This document shows, piece after piece, positions 36,721 to 47,348 of a DNA stretch of 64,000 bases. The DNA is taken from contig NC_067495.1 in NCBI RefSeq assembly GCF_947179515.1, forward strand, positions 90,520,389 through 90,584,388. Direction: 5' to 3'. Below the pieces are notes generated by a model, which saw only the letters and a program-made list of their open reading frames with translations, ran no database searches and was not told where the DNA came from. Positions within the stretch are counted from its first letter, which is position 1; the number at the start of each line of letters is the position of its first letter. The DNA comes from Apodemus sylvaticus. Taxonomy: Eukaryota > Chordata > Mammalia > Rodentia > Muridae. Position numbers and translations under genes: made by a program.

Positions 36721-36925
36721 ACTCCTCTATTTATTGTCAATATTCTAGTTAGTAACAGCTTAAAAAGTACTCTTACAATACTCTTATAATCAAGTAGTTT
36801 TGCTGCCTAAGTGAAATATTTTTGTTATTTAGTAAATGTAAAATAAATCAAGGACCTTGGACAGATTAAAGATGTGGTCAAATCTAAAAAAAATACAAAG
36901 AATTTAAACACCTTATTTATTCATC
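36721..36925. other. AT-rich flank
   Basis: Non-L1 DNA between the inverted L1 and the CA repeat; nothing recognised. Confidence 0.5.
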
Positions 36926-36944
36926 CATACACATACACAAACAC

Positions 36945-36979
<35 letters not shown>
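36926..36979. repeat. (CA)n microsatellite
   Basis: Imperfect then perfect CA dinucleotides, with a final uninterrupted run of about 14 units. Confidence 0.95.
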
Positions 36980-36980
<1 letters not shown>

Positions 36981-36997
36981 CTTTTTCAACAGCAATC

Positions 36998-37061
36998 TTT
37001 TTTACCTTGATTAAAATGTTTTTCTACGTTTCTCAGGCTTTTGACTAATCAAGGTAAAAAA
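36998..37061. repeat. Perfect 16-bp inverted repeat (hairpin)
   Basis: TTTTTTACCTTGATTA at 36998-37013 is the exact reverse complement of TAATCAAGGTAAAAAA at 37046-37061, with a 32-nt loop. It lies between the CA repeat and the T-rich tail of a minus L1. Confidence 0.9.
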
Positions 37062-37067
37062 AATATA

Positions 37068-38114
37068 ACTTTATTCTTTTTTCTTTTTATTATTAGATAT
37101 ATTTATTTACATTTCAAATATTGTTCCCTTTCCTGGTTCCCCACCCCTCTGAAAGTTTCATAACTCATCTCCCATTCTGTTCCCCAGTCAAACCTCTCCA
37201 GCTGCCCTGTCCTGGTATTCCCCTACACTGCAGCATCAAGCCTTCCCCAAACCACAGGCTTCTCCCCCATTTGATGTCCAACAAGGCCATCCTCTGCTGC
37301 CTAGGTGTCTTGACCCATCGATAACTCTTTGAGTATTCTTTGGTTGGTGGTTCTGTCCCTGGGAGCACTGGGATTACTGGGTGGCTCATATTGTTGTTCC
37401 TCCTATTGCCCTGCAAATGCCTTCTGCTCCTTGGGTCCTTTTTCTAGCTCCACCATTGGGGACCTGATTCTCAGTTCAATGGCTGGCTGAGAGTGTCCCC
37501 CTCTGAATTTGTCATGCACTAGCAGGGCCTCCCAGGTGACAGCTATATCCAGCTCCAGTCAGCAAGCACTTGTGAGCATCCACAATAATGTCTGTGTTTT
37601 GTAGCTGAATATGGGATTTATCCCTAGATGATGCAGTCTCTGGACGGTCTTTCCTTCAGACTCTGCTCCACACTTTGTCTCTGTATCTCCTTCTGTGGGT
37701 ATTTTGTTCCCCCTTCTAAGAAGGACCAGAGTGTCCATACTTTGTTCTTCCTTCTTCTTGAGCTTCATTTGATATGTGAATTGTGTCTATGGTCACTTGA
37801 TCTTTTACATAGGAGTTACAACCATCCAGTAGAAAAAAGATAGCCTTTTCAACAAATGGTGCTGGTTCAACTGGCAGTTAGCATGCAGAAGAATGCAAAT
37901 AGATTCATTCTTATCTCCTTGTACTAAGTTCAACTCCAAGTAGATCAAGGACCACCACATAAAACCAGACACACTGAAACTAATAGAAAAGGAACTGGGG
38001 GAAGACCCTTGAGCACATGGGCACAGGGGAAAAGTTCCTGAACAGAACACCAATAGCTTATGCTCTAAGATCAAGAATTGACAAATGAGACCTCATAAAA
38101 TTACAAAGTTTCTG
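37068..38114. mobile_element. Second inverted L1: minus 3' UTR and plus ORF2 piece
   Basis: 37068-37781 is a minus-strand older-type L1 3' UTR with a T-rich tail. At 37782 the strand switches, and plus ORF2 reads YGHLIF, WKKDSLFNKWCWFNW-like, TKLNSKWIKD-like and LEDMGTGEKFL-like sequence to LIKLQSF at 38114, with several stops. The arrangement fits a twin-primed L1 that lost roughly 0.8-0.9 kb between the two halves. Two separate insertions remain possible. Confidence 0.75.
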
Positions 38115-38290
38115 GAAATTTATTCTTTATTGCTGTGATGAAACATCATAATCAAAGCATCTTAGAGGGAAAAAAAAGAGGTCTATTAGGCTTATAGGTC
38201 CATCATTAAGGTGAGCCAAAGCAAGAATCTGGAGGTAGAAACTGAACCAGAGCACACAACAGTTTCTTTATTGGAATCCTTCATGGCTTG
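38115..38290 (-). repeat. URR1-like fragment, minus strand
   Basis: TTATTGCTGTGATGAAACATCATAATC followed by TTAGAGGG, GGCTTATAGGTCCATCATTAAG and ACCAGAGCACACAAC resembles the opposite end of the repeat at 28591-28903. It begins right where the L1 ORF2 piece stops. The family name is from memory. Confidence 0.45.
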
Positions 38291-39885
38291 CTCAAATTTC
38301 TTTAAAATAAAGTGTTTTCATACAATAAATTCTGATCACAGTTCCCATCCCCCACTTTGTCCTAGATCTTTCCCATCATTTTAACTGAAATACTGTCCTT
38401 TTTTTTTCTATAATGAGCACAAGCAGTCCCAAGCCTATTAAATGGATACTCAAATTCTTCCATAAAATTTTCATTTTTGGTCTAATTATAATGTTTATTG
38501 TTTAGAATGTTTTCATCATTTCTCTGTGTTAGCCTTAAATATTAAGATCTGTTTCATATGGATAAAGAATCTGCATTTGTTATTCGACTTTTCCAATTGA
38601 AAAAATTCATATTCGTTGCCAGAAAACAAATCTCACTAACCATTCTCAGTTGTGACAGGTTGTAGCTATCAGCCATGAACCAGTGTCTCAAAAAACCTGA
38701 TATATCTTCTCTAAATTGCCCATTATACCTTTGGTAAATATTTGATAAATTTAGAAAAAAATGAATCAGTGGTTTAGACTCAAGGCCTCCCCAGAAGCAA
38801 ATGGTAAAATGTGCCTAATAACTTCAAGTTTGCAATTAAATATATCTACCTTTAAATTATGCCTGCTAAATTTTGAGTTTGTTTTTTCCAAGTAAACTAA
38901 GAATATTAAACACACACACACATATGAATACATGTTTGTGTATGTGTGTGTAAAAAGCAGCAGAGAAAGAGGGGCTGCAAATATTATAAACATGTAGTAA
39001 TGTATAATCTGTGAATTTTCTGTGAAATATTTTCATATCTCAGAATTTTATTAAAGCAGTACATCCTGTATGGGTTTTGGTTGTTGTTTTTCTATTTCAT
39101 TCTTGCCTCTAGCTTTGTTTTATGTCATAGTTTTTACAATCAGTATTCTAAAACTAACAAACTTTCAGAAATAGGAGTGGAAATATAAATTAGGAAAGTG
39201 AGAAGGATGTTCCATGTCCTCAAGGCAAAGCGATTAGAAACATGTTGTGAATAAAGCAGGTTGGTAACTACAAATTAGAAAGATTGACATTGAGGAGATT
39301 AAGATTTTAGTGAGGTATCTACTCTATACCCTTGTTTTTTTTTCCTATTTGTAAGCTACAGACACTAACAGATACATCAAAATTGGAGGTAAATGTGCAT
39401 ATATTGTGAAATGTATATTAAAATCATGTTTATTCTATATGCAGCAGCAATTGCTATGAACATCACTATAAATGCCATTATTACTATAGCCTCCTTTAGC
39501 CAGCAGAAATTAAGTGGTTGGAAAAATAAATGTAGATTGTCCAGGAGAGGTTTTAAAATTTGGACCAACATATATTTTGCTCTTGTATTTTGCCTCTTCA
39601 TTTTTCTAATTTAACAGTCTAAAACTCATATTTTATGACTGCATTGTAATTATAGAGTATTTTCAAAACTATTTATTAGTGTTTGTGTTATTTTAAACAT
39701 TTTAGTCTAGCCTATAATCCAGATGAAATATTACATTACCATGGGCTAATTATGAAATGGGCAGAGGTGGAAAAATGTTTTCTCTGTCATGTTATGTGAC
39801 ACAGTAAGAAAGTAAGGCCTAATTAGGTTAAAGTTAGGTTAGAGTAGCTTACACTAAGCTACATAAAAAGTAAGTAGTAATTCTA
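38291..39885. other. AT-rich intergenic DNA
   Basis: About 38318-38400 may be the stub of an old minus L1 3' UTR (C/T-rich after TTCTGATCACAG). A short CA/GT stretch lies at about 38908-38955. A small perfect palindrome GTAGCTTA-CAC-TAAGCTAC sits at 39844-39862. No gene is supported. Confidence 0.4.
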
Positions 39886-40197
39886 AAATGACTCCTACAA
39901 ATAAAAATAAGGCAATATACTAATGAACACCAATGATAATATAAAACTTTCAAACAACAAAAATATAGAGGAGGTCTGTACTGATATGTGAAACAAAGAC
40001 TATGGCAATGCTCATAATCATGGTGTTCACTGAGAAAACAAATAAGCATATTCTGATTTATGCCATATTTATATCCATAAAATATTTAAAGCTAGTAATT
40101 GATGATCTTCAAATTTGTCACATTTCCATGCATGGATCTAGAGATGTATTTCACAAATATTTGATCTGACTATTGATATTTAGAAGAGTATTTTTTA
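39886..40197 (+). repeat. Left arm of a 312-bp inverted duplication
   Basis: These 312 bp of AT-rich, non-L1, single-copy-looking DNA reappear as the reverse complement at 40888-41199. Reading both arms base by base I count 3 mismatches and no gaps (about 99% identity). Outside the arms the two copies diverge abruptly. Confidence 0.93.
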
Positions 40198-40311
40198 TTC
40201 CTATAAAATAGTGCCAGGAAAAGAAATGCAAACCAGTAATTATTTTCAGCAGTATAATATTCTAAAGTAATACATACTCCTCAGTTTTGTAAATTATATA
40301 AACTCTTAATG
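40198..40311. other. Spacer DNA of the inverted duplication, left of L1
   Basis: AT-rich, no recognised repeat; not shared with the other side of the structure. Confidence 0.6.
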
Positions 40312-40690
40312 ATTAGAAACAATGAATTCATGAAATTCTTAGACAAATGGATGGAGCTAGAGAACATCATACTAAGTGAGGTAACCCAGACTCAAAAGGT
40401 GAATCATGGTATGCACTCACTAATTAGTGGATATTAACCTAGAAAACTGGAATACCCAAAACATCAAATGAGGTACAAGAAGAAAGGAGGAGTGGCCCCT
40501 TGTTCTGGAAAGACTCAGTGAAGCAGTATTCGGCAAAACCAGAACGGGGAAGTGGGAAGGGGTGGGTGGGAGGACAGGGGAAGAGAAAGGGGCTTATGGG
40601 ACTTTCCGGGAGTGGGGGGCTAGAAAAGGGGAAATCATTTGAAATGTAAATAAAAAATATATTGAATAAAAAAAGTAAAAAAGAAAAAAA
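40312..40690 (+). mobile_element. Short young L1 3' end in the palindrome spacer
   Basis: It starts in the last roughly 40 ORF2 codons (RNNEFMKFLDKWMELENIILSEVTQTQKVNHGMHSLISGY), then the young-type 3' UTR with G-rich tract (about 40535-40620), AATAAA and an A-rich tail. It is about 380 bp and lies between the arms of the inverted duplication. Confidence 0.9.
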
Positions 40691-40887
40691 GATGTAAAAT
40701 ATTCATGAATTTTAATACTTTATATATATATATATATAATTATATATAATCTTTATATTTACCCTTCAAAATTATAAGTAAAGCAAACAATAATAAAATA
40801 AAATAAAATAATGATACTGTGTTACATATTTATGTGAATATGTGGTGGTTGAATAGTTTCAGGAATTTAAATAAATGACCCCAAGAG
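40691..40887. other. Spacer with (TA)n and (AAATA)n tracts
   Basis: A TA dinucleotide run at about 40721-40750 and AAATA repeats at about 40793-40812, otherwise AT-rich DNA leading into the right arm. Confidence 0.8.
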
Positions 40888-41199
40888 TAAAAAATACTCT
40901 TCTAAATATCAATAGTCAGATCAAATATTTGTGAAATACATCTCTAGATCCATGCAAGGAAATGTGACAAATTTGAAGATCATCAATTACTAGCTTTAAA
41001 TATTTTATGGATATAAATATGGCATAAATCAGAATATGCTTATTTGTTTTCTCAATGAACACCATGATTATGAGCATTGCCATAGTCTTTGTTTCACATA
41101 TCAGTACAGATCTCCTCTATATTTTTGTTGTTTGAAAGTTTTATATTATCATTGGTGTTCATTAGTATATTGCCTTATTTTTATTTGTAGGAGTCATTT
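40888..41199 (-). repeat. Right arm of the 312-bp inverted duplication
   Basis: Reverse complement of 39886-40197 with 3 substitutions and no gaps. The spacer between arms is 690 bp and includes an L1 3' end. Confidence 0.93.
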
Positions 41200-42060
41200 A
41201 TTTAAGAAGACGTAGAAGCTGTTACTTTGCTAGAGGAAGTAATCAGTGAGTATGTGTTTTGAAAACTTAAAGTCACATATCAATTCTAGTTCATTCAATA
41301 AAACAGAAACTAATACAGAAGTTAGAAACAGTGATTGGGTTATTACGGTAAATGACCAAAACAAGCTGTCTTTCAGAATAATTTTGAAAGACTTTGGAAT
41401 TTAACTATAAAAGCAGTTGAGAGCTTTAGGCATGTATAATGAGACATCCCAGTAGGAGCAATGCAAACCCTGGGGACCAAGAACAAGAAATATCATCATA
41501 AGGGAGTATTATCAGCAACTGAGCTATAAATTATTTGTATGATATTTGTAGAAAAATGTTGCATATTTCTTCCCATGCCCTACGAACATGTCTGATAGTG
41601 AATTTAAAAGTAATAGATTTCATTTCCTTGGTGGATAAGATTTCAAGTTATCACTGTCACATGGTTATTGGCAGTCACTCTACTGAAGTCTACAATGAAG
41701 CAAAGTAAATGGGACAGATAAAAATACAAAACATACAGATCAGAGACATAAAGGAAATTGTCAAAACTAATGTTACATCCAAGTCTTGTGCTAAAAGAAT
41801 TATCTGATTGATGAGAAGAGCAGTGTCATTAAGTAGAAGTCTGATCTATATGACATCAAGGAAAGGATATCCTCTGGGCATGGCTCTAAACAAGTAAACT
41901 TCCAACTTCTTCTAAAAGTAAAAGACCTAAGTAGTCTTCTGCTAACATGCAACTAAATAAAAACATGCTACAACAGTGATACAAGAATACAAGGATCCAC
42001 GTTAAGTTGGCCACCAACTTTGGAAGTATAATCTACATGGTACTGGCTTTAACGTTATGA
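41200..42060. other. AT-rich intergenic DNA
   Basis: No repeat or gene recognised. Confidence 0.45.
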
Positions 42061-43567
42061 AGGATACAAGCTTTAAGGGATCTCTAAGTAGTTTTTTCCT
42101 CAGTCTCTGCTCAACACTTTGCCTCTGAATCTACTCCCATGCATATTTTGGTTCCCTTTCTAAGAAAGACCAAACTATCCACACTTTGGTATTCCTTCTT
42201 TTTGAGCTTCAAGTGGCCTACGAATTTTATCTTGGATATTCTGAACTTTGAAGCTAATATCTACTTATCAGTGTGTGTATATCATCTGTGTTCTTTTGTA
42301 GTTGGGTTACCTCACTCAGGATTATATTTTCTAGTTCCATCCAGTTGCCTAATAATTTCATGAAGTGGTTATTTTTAAATTGCTGAGTAGTATTCCAAAT
42401 GTACCACATTTTCTGTATCCATTCCTCCGTTGAGGAACATCTGGGTTCTTTCCAGCTTTTGGCTATTATAAATAAGGCTACTATGAACTTAGTGAAGCAC
42501 ATGTCGTTATTACTTGTTGGAACATCTTCTAGGTATATGCCAAGGAGTAGTATAGCAGGATCTTCAAGTAGTACTATGTCCAATTTTCTAAAGAATGGCC
42601 AAACTGATTTCCAGAGTGGTTTTACCAGCTTGCAATCCCACCACCAATGGAGGAGTGTTTCTCTTTCTCCACATACTCTCCAGCACCTGTTGTAAACTAA
42701 GTTTTTTATCTTAGCCATATTGAATGGTGTGAGGTGTAATATCAGGTTGTTTTGATTTGCATTTCCCTGATGACTAAGGGAGTTGAACATTTCTTTAGAT
42801 GCTTCTCAAACATTCAGTATTCCTCAGTTGAGAATTCTCTGTTTAACTCTATATTCCATTTTTAATAGGGTTATTTGTTTCTCTGGAGTCCAACTTCTTG
42901 ATTTCTTGGCGTTTGTTGGATATTAACCCTCTATCAGGATTGGTAAAGATCTTTTCCCAATTTGTTGGTTGCCAGTTTGTTCTATTGACAGTGTCCATTG
43001 CCTTACAGAAGTTTTGCAATTTTATGAGGTCCCATTTGTCAATTCTTGATCTTAGAGCAGTTACCAAATCCAGACACTATTGCAGATGCTAAAAAGTGCT
43101 AGCTAGCAAGAGCCTGATATAGCTGTCTCCTGAGAAGCTCTGCCGGATCCTGACAAGTAGGGAAGTTGATGCTCATAACCAACCAAATGGACTGACCACA
43201 GGGTCCCCAGTGGAGGAACTGGAGAAAGGATCAAAGGAATTGAAGGCATTTGAGCACCATAGGAGGAACAAAAATATGAACCAACCAGTATTCCCTGAGC
43301 TCCTAGGGAGTTAACCACCAACCAAAGAGGGACCCATAGCTCTAGATGCATATGTAGCAGAGGATGGCGTTTTCAGATATCAATGAGAGGAGAGGATATT
43401 GGTCCTGTGAAGGCTAGATGACCCAGTGTAGGGGAATTCAAGGACAGAAAAGTGGGAGTGGGTGGGTTGGTGACCAGGGGGAGGAGGGATGAGATAGGGT
43501 TTTTTATGAGTGGAAATGAGGAAAGGGGATAACATTTGAATAATAAATAATGCAAATATCTAATAAA
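42061..43567. mobile_element. L1 with inverted 5' part (ORF2 minus, 3' UTR plus)
   Basis: 42061-43067 is minus-strand: proximal 3' UTR, then ORF2 C-terminus from about 42254 (178 codons open) to ALRSRIDKWDL near 43050. 43068-43567 is plus-strand distal 3' UTR (ACCAAATCCAGACACTATTGC to AATAAAAAA). In the older-type L1 3' UTR as I remember it, the left end of the minus part and the start of the plus part are nearly contiguous. This is therefore one plus-oriented, twin-primed insertion. Confidence 0.8.
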
Positions 43568-44177
43568 AAAGCAGTAACGGGATCACAGACTCTTCCTCAA
43601 TGGGTTTCAAAGAGCTGCAAAGGCCAGTTATACTGTAGTTAGGGAACTCTGTGTATGAAGGGTAAGAGACATGAGATTCCATTGCAAGAATCTGTGAAAG
43701 TGTATCCTAATTTACAATGGAGATCCCAAAATATTGGAGATAACAAAGTTGTGGGCTATTTACTAAATTGAACTGTACAAAGGGTGCAAAATCATCCCAA
43801 AAGAGAGATACATGTTGTAGTTATCAAAAACCAACAACCAAGCAATTTAATGGCATCTTTGAAATTAAAATTTTAGATATCAAGCATGCAACTACAAATT
43901 TTGAAGTTTCTTCTGTTAGGTTCTAGTTTTGCTTTGGTCTATTATTTTCCCACAATCTCTTCATTGCCTCTAATTTGGAATTGTAATGTATATTTTCTTC
44001 CTTAATGTGCTACATATATAATTTGGTTTTATTTTTAGAGTGAGTGACATTTAGCTAATTACCTTGAGTTTCTGAAGAGATTTTTGGACCTATGTTTAGA
44101 CTTTGAAAGACTATGCAACTATTATAACATGGAGAGCAGGAAACAAAGAATGTGGTACTTTGAATGAAAACTACCTC
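43568..44177. other. AT-rich intergenic DNA
   Basis: Nothing recognised. Confidence 0.45.
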
Positions 44178-44412
44178 CAGTAGTATTTGGTATTTAAATA
44201 CTTGTTCCATGGTTAGTGGCACAGTTTGAGTTAATTTAGGAACCATCTTGCTGGAGGAGGAAGCCACTGGAGGCGTCCTTTGACAGTTCAAAGTCTTCCT
44301 ACTTTACCATGTTTGCTACCATGCATCTGCCTTGCCATTAAAGACTGTATCTAGAACTATAATCCAAAATAATTTTTTAAGTCACCGTGGTCATGGTGTT
44401 TACCGCTGCAAA
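44178..44412 (+). repeat. URR1-like or related old rodent repeat
   Basis: GGTATTTAAATACTTGTTCCATGG, GGTTAGTGGCACAGTTTGAG and GTCATGGTGTTTACCGCTGC fit a diverged rodent repeat with the same overall layout as 28591-28903. The family name is tentative. Confidence 0.4.
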
Positions 44413-44848
44413 AGGAAAAGAAGTAATATATACTATAATATATTAATTCATAGACTACATATTTTTAAATGTTAACCTAACTTTCACTATAAGGCAATAT
44501 ATTGTTATTTGAATGTATACTGCAGTGTTTTAGACATGTGCCATTCAGGATTATACCTTGAAATTTCATAAATGAAAGGAATAACAAGCTTGTATAATTT
44601 ACCATGGTCATGTAACAAAAAATGTGGACCCACTTTTATTGATTCTATGATGTTCTAAAACTCTTCAAATTTTTTTAGAAACTGTATAACAAAGCAATTG
44701 TTTCTCCAAACAATAATGGTTTCATAATCTTAAAGGTGCATTTACTTTTACTTTATGTTTATGGATGTTTTGACCAGATATAAGTATTTGAACCACATTT
44801 GTTTCTGTTATTGATTGAGTCCATAAGAAGTTATTGGATCCCTGAATC
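44413..44848. other. AT-rich intergenic DNA
   Basis: Nothing recognised before the T-rich tail of the next L1. Confidence 0.45.
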
Positions 44849-46499
44849 TTTTTTTTAATTTTTTTAAATATTTTTATTTTCTATAGTCTTTGTTTACATT
44901 CCAAATGATTTCCCCTTTCCCGGATCCCCCCTCCCCATATGTCCCATAAACCTTCTTCTCTCCATGACTTCTCCAATTACCTCCCTCCTTTTTCTCTGTC
45001 CTTATATTCCCTTCCCATGTTACATCATTCCTTTCCAGGATCAGGACCCTCTCCATACTTCTTCATGGGAGTCATTTGTTATGCAATTTGTGCCTTGGGT
45101 ATTCAGGGTTTCTGGGCTAATTAATATCCACTTATCAGAGATTGCATTCCATGAGTATTCTTTTGTGACTGGGTTACCTCACTTAAGATGATATTTTCCA
45201 GATCAAACCATTTGCCTAAAAATTTTGTGAATTCATTGTTTCTAATTGCTGAGTAGTATTCCATAGTGTAAATATACCACATTTTCTGTATCCATTCCTC
45301 CTTTGAGTGGCATCTGGGTTCTTTCCAGCTTCTGGCTATTATAAATAAGGCAGCTATGAACATAGTGGAGCATGTGTCTTTATTGCATGTCAGGGAATCC
45401 TTTGGGTATATGCCCAGGAGAGGTATAACAGGGTCCTCTGGAAGTCTCATGTCCAGTTTTCTAAGGAACCTCCAGACTGATTTCCACAGTGGTTGTACGA
45501 TCTTACAGCCCCACCAGCAGTAGAGGAGTGTTCCTCTTTCTCCATATCCTTGCCAACACCTGCTGTCTCCTGAGTTTTTGAGCTTAGCCATTCTGACTGG
45601 TGTAAGGTGAAATCTCAGAGTTGCTTTGATCTGCATTTCCCTGATGACTAATGATGTTGAGCACTTCTTAAGGTGCCTCTCGGCCATCCGAATTTCTTCA
45701 GGTGAAAATTCTTTGTTAAGGTCTGTACTCCATTTTTTAATAGGGTTATTTGGTTCCCTGGGGTCTAACTTCTTGAGTTCTTTGTATATATTGGATATTA
45801 GCCCTCTATCAGATGTGGGGTTGGTGAATATCCTTTCCCAATTTGATGTTTGCCATTTTACCCTTTTAACAGTGTCCTTTGCCTTACAGACACTTTGTAA
45901 TTTTATGAGGTTCCATTTGTCAATTCTTGATCTTAAAGCATAAGCTATTGGTGATCTGTTCAGGAACTTTTCCCCTGTGCCCATGTCCTCAAGGGTCTTG
46001 CCCAGTTTCTTTTCTATTAGTTTCAGTGTGTCTGGTTTTACATGGAGGCCCTTGATCCACTTGGAGTGAAGTTTAGTACATGGAGATAAGAATGGATCAA
46101 TTCGCATTCTTCTGCATGCAGATCTCCAATTGAAACAGCACCATTTCTTGAAAAGGCTATCTTTTTTCCACTGGATGTTTTTGGCTCCTTTGTCGAAGAT
46201 CAAGTGACCATAGGTGTGTGGGTTCATTTCTGGATCTTCAATTCTATTCCATTGGTCCACTTGTCTGTCACTGTGCCAATACCATGCAGTTTTTAACACT
46301 ATTGCTCTGTAGTATTGCTTGATGTCAGGGATACTGATTCCCGCAGAATTTCTTTTGTTGTTGAGAATAGTTTTAGCTATCCTGGGTTTCTTGTTATTCC
46401 AGATGAATTTGAGAATTGCTTTTTCGAACTCTGTGAAGAACTGAGTTGGGATTTTGATGGGGATTGCATTGAATCTGTAGATCGCTTTTGGCAAGATGG
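44849..46499 (-). mobile_element. 5'-truncated L1 with a 457-codon open ORF2 C-terminus
   Basis: A T-rich tail and 3' UTR (44849-45120) of the same subtype as 2404-2660, then ORF2 from the stop at 45121-45123. The frame is open without interruption to 46494: MPKAIYRFNAIPIK, KFIWNNKKPRIAKTIL, WNRIEDPEMN, WKKDSLFKKWCCFNW, RTPIAYALRSRIDKWNL-like, HTYGHLIFDKGA and the C-terminal YCWWGCK. The full C-terminal third of ORF2p, downstream of the reverse transcriptase active site, is thus undamaged. It is cut at 46499, where a second L1 3' end begins without a long A tail. Confidence 0.9.
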
Positions 46500-47348
46500 C
46501 ATATATTCTTTATTTACATTTCAAATGATTTCACCTTTTCTGGCTCCCCACTCCCCAAAAGTCCCATAAGACCTCTTTCCTCCCCCTGCTCCCCCATCTA
46601 CTCCTTCCCACTTTCCTGTTCTGGTAATCCCCTATACTGTTGCGCTGAGTCTTTCCAGAAACAGGAGCCACTCCTCTGTTCTTCCTGGACATCATTTAAT
46701 ATGTGGATTATGTCTTGTGTATTCAAAGTTTCTAGGCTAATATCCACTTATCAGTGAGTGCATACAATGATTGATCTTTTGAGACTGGGTTATCTCACTT
46801 AGTATGATGTTCTCCAGCTCCATCCATTTGTGTACGAATTTCATGAATTCATTGTTTCTAATGGCTGTACTCCATTGTATAAATATACCACATTTTTTGT
46901 ATCCATTCCTCTGTTGAGGGATACCTGGGTTCTTTCCAGCTTCTGGCTACTACAAATAGGGCTGCTATGAACATAGTAGAGCATGTGTCCTTACTGCATG
47001 CCAGGGAATCCTCTGGTTATATGCCCAGGAGTGGTATAGCAGGGTCTTCCCGAAGTGTCATGCCCAGATTTCTGAGGAACCGCCAGACTGATTTCCAAAG
47101 TGGTTGCACCATCTTGCAATCCCACCAGCAGTGGAGGAGTGTTCTTCTTTCTCCACATCCTCGCCAACACCTGCTGTCTCCTGATTTTTTGACCTTAGTC
47201 ATTCTGACTGGTGTGAGGTGAAATCTCAGGGTTGTTTTGATTTGCATTTCCCTAATGATTAATGATATTGAACATTTCTTAAGGTGCTTCTCAGCCCTCC
47301 GAAGTTCTTCATGTGAAAATTCCTTGTTTAGCTCTGTACCCACTTTTT
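46500..47348 (-). mobile_element. L1, first part (3' UTR and ORF2 end), split by nested L1
   Basis: 3' UTR at 46500-46738 and ORF2 C-terminus (for example 47017-47343 open) up to TGTACCCAC. The same element continues at 48845. In the uninterrupted copies this ORF2 position is continuous, so the split is due to the inserted L1 at 47349-48844. Confidence 0.88.

Noticed and set aside
39377..39614. Overlapping 73-74 codon frames on both strands near 39377-39614
   Set aside because: AT-rich chance frames with no recognisable motif, SINE, L1 or splice context.
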